Assembly (NCBI RefSeq): GCF_000820145.1
Contig: NZ_CDBW01000035.1
Span: 1-64,000, forward strand
Length of the DNA: 64,000 bases
Direction: 5' to 3'
Source: Aeromonas sobria
GTDB lineage: Bacteria; Pseudomonadota; Gammaproteobacteria; Enterobacterales; Aeromonadaceae
Shown here: positions 63,796 through 64,000 of the stretch, piece by piece
Position numbering within the stretch: the stretch's first letter is position 1
How the letters are laid out: each line of letters opens with the position of its first letter
The notes under the pieces: model-generated
Told to the model about the DNA's origin: nothing
The model's input: only the letters and a program-made list of their open reading frames with translations
Databases searched by the model: none
Made by a program: the position numbers and the translations under genes

Positions 63796-64000
63796 TCAGT
63801 TAGCAACGATGTTGAGCAGCTTGCCAGGTACATAGATCACCTTGCGCACGGTCAGACCGTCGGTGAACTTCTGTACCGAGGCATCGGCCATCGCCAGCTT
63901 CTCGACGTCTGCCTGGCTGATCTCGGCCGGCACGGTCAGCTTGCCGCGCATCTTGCCGTTGATCTGTACCACCACCAGCTTCTCGGTCTCGACCATGGCC
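63796..64000 (-). CDS. leuS: Leucyl-tRNA synthetase, C-terminal part (runs off the window)
   Basis: The visible 68 codons encode the C-terminal end: [19 protein letters not shown] and [18 protein letters not shown], which match the LeuRS C-terminal domain. The rest of the gene lies right of the window. It charges tRNA-Leu and heads the lptE-holA-nadD cluster. Confidence 0.95.

Noticed and set aside
1..64000. CRISPR arrays, transposases, phage genes, toxin-antitoxin pairs or tRNA genes
   Set aside because: No regularly spaced repeats, no cas, integrase or transposase proteins and no tRNA cloverleaf were found on reading either strand.

Overview
The window reads as chromosomal DNA of a gammaproteobacterium, most likely Aeromonas. 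That name is an inference from gene families, gene order (Enterobacteriaceae- and Vibrio-like core clusters mixed with a large secreted chitinase, a GlyGly-CTERM nuclease, DUF2989 and DUF3135 proteins) and a fairly GC-rich coding style. The sequence alone does not prove the species. The region is densely coding and mostly core genome. I see no insertion sequence, prophage, integron, CRISPR array or tRNA gene.

Layout. 1-262: tail of an rRNA operon (23S-5S spacer, 5S rRNA, terminator). 446-5431: M32 carboxypeptidase, SmrA, a 59-residue DUF3149 membrane protein, a TraB/GumN (YbaP-like) protein, a DUF1904 protein and a short-chain dehydrogenase. 5559-13512: a chitin-linked neighbourhood with a ChiP-type chitoporin, a secreted ExeM/Xds-type nuclease and a 1009-residue multidomain GH18 chitinase. 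13651-18648: CheV, then divergent tesA and ybbA-ybbP. 18774-25144: YfcH, a CSS-EAL phosphodiesterase, an aminotransferase, trmB-yggL and glutaminase. 25174-31498: YnjE rhodanese, a subtilase, small lipoprotein and DUF genes, mog and yjjP-yjjB. 31517-36825: folA, the osmoprotectant transporter proVWX and cysH. 36815-41325: cysI, cysJ and a divergent PhzF protein. 41448-47662: lysS, prfB with its programmed frameshift, a chemoreceptor and gltS. 48106-52614: ansA, yeaC, a DUF2989 lipoprotein, a Nudix hydrolase and lipA.

51649-64000 on the minus strand is one long conserved envelope and housekeeping cluster, in transcription order leuS (partial), lptE, holA, nadD, rsfS, rlmH, mrdA, rodA, mltB, rlpA, dacA, ybeD, lipB, lipA. 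It couples LPS export, replication, NAD synthesis, ribosome silencing, rod-shape cell-wall synthesis, septal peptidoglycan remodelling and lipoate attachment.

No wholly new system is evident. The most unusual structures are: a 101-bp tandem duplication at the lptE-holA junction that creates a 33-codon decoy reading frame coupled at both ends and carrying a synonymous copy of the HolA N-terminus; a 59-nt dual-coding overlap in which the tail of mltB encodes the lipoprotein signal of rlpA; a duplicated terminator between cheV and tesA; an inverted pair of C-rich repeat elements after ansA; and dyads in the long region upstream of the chitoporin gene. Several starts were placed downstream of the longest possible reading frame, on the basis of ribosome-binding sites, signal peptides and family N-termini.
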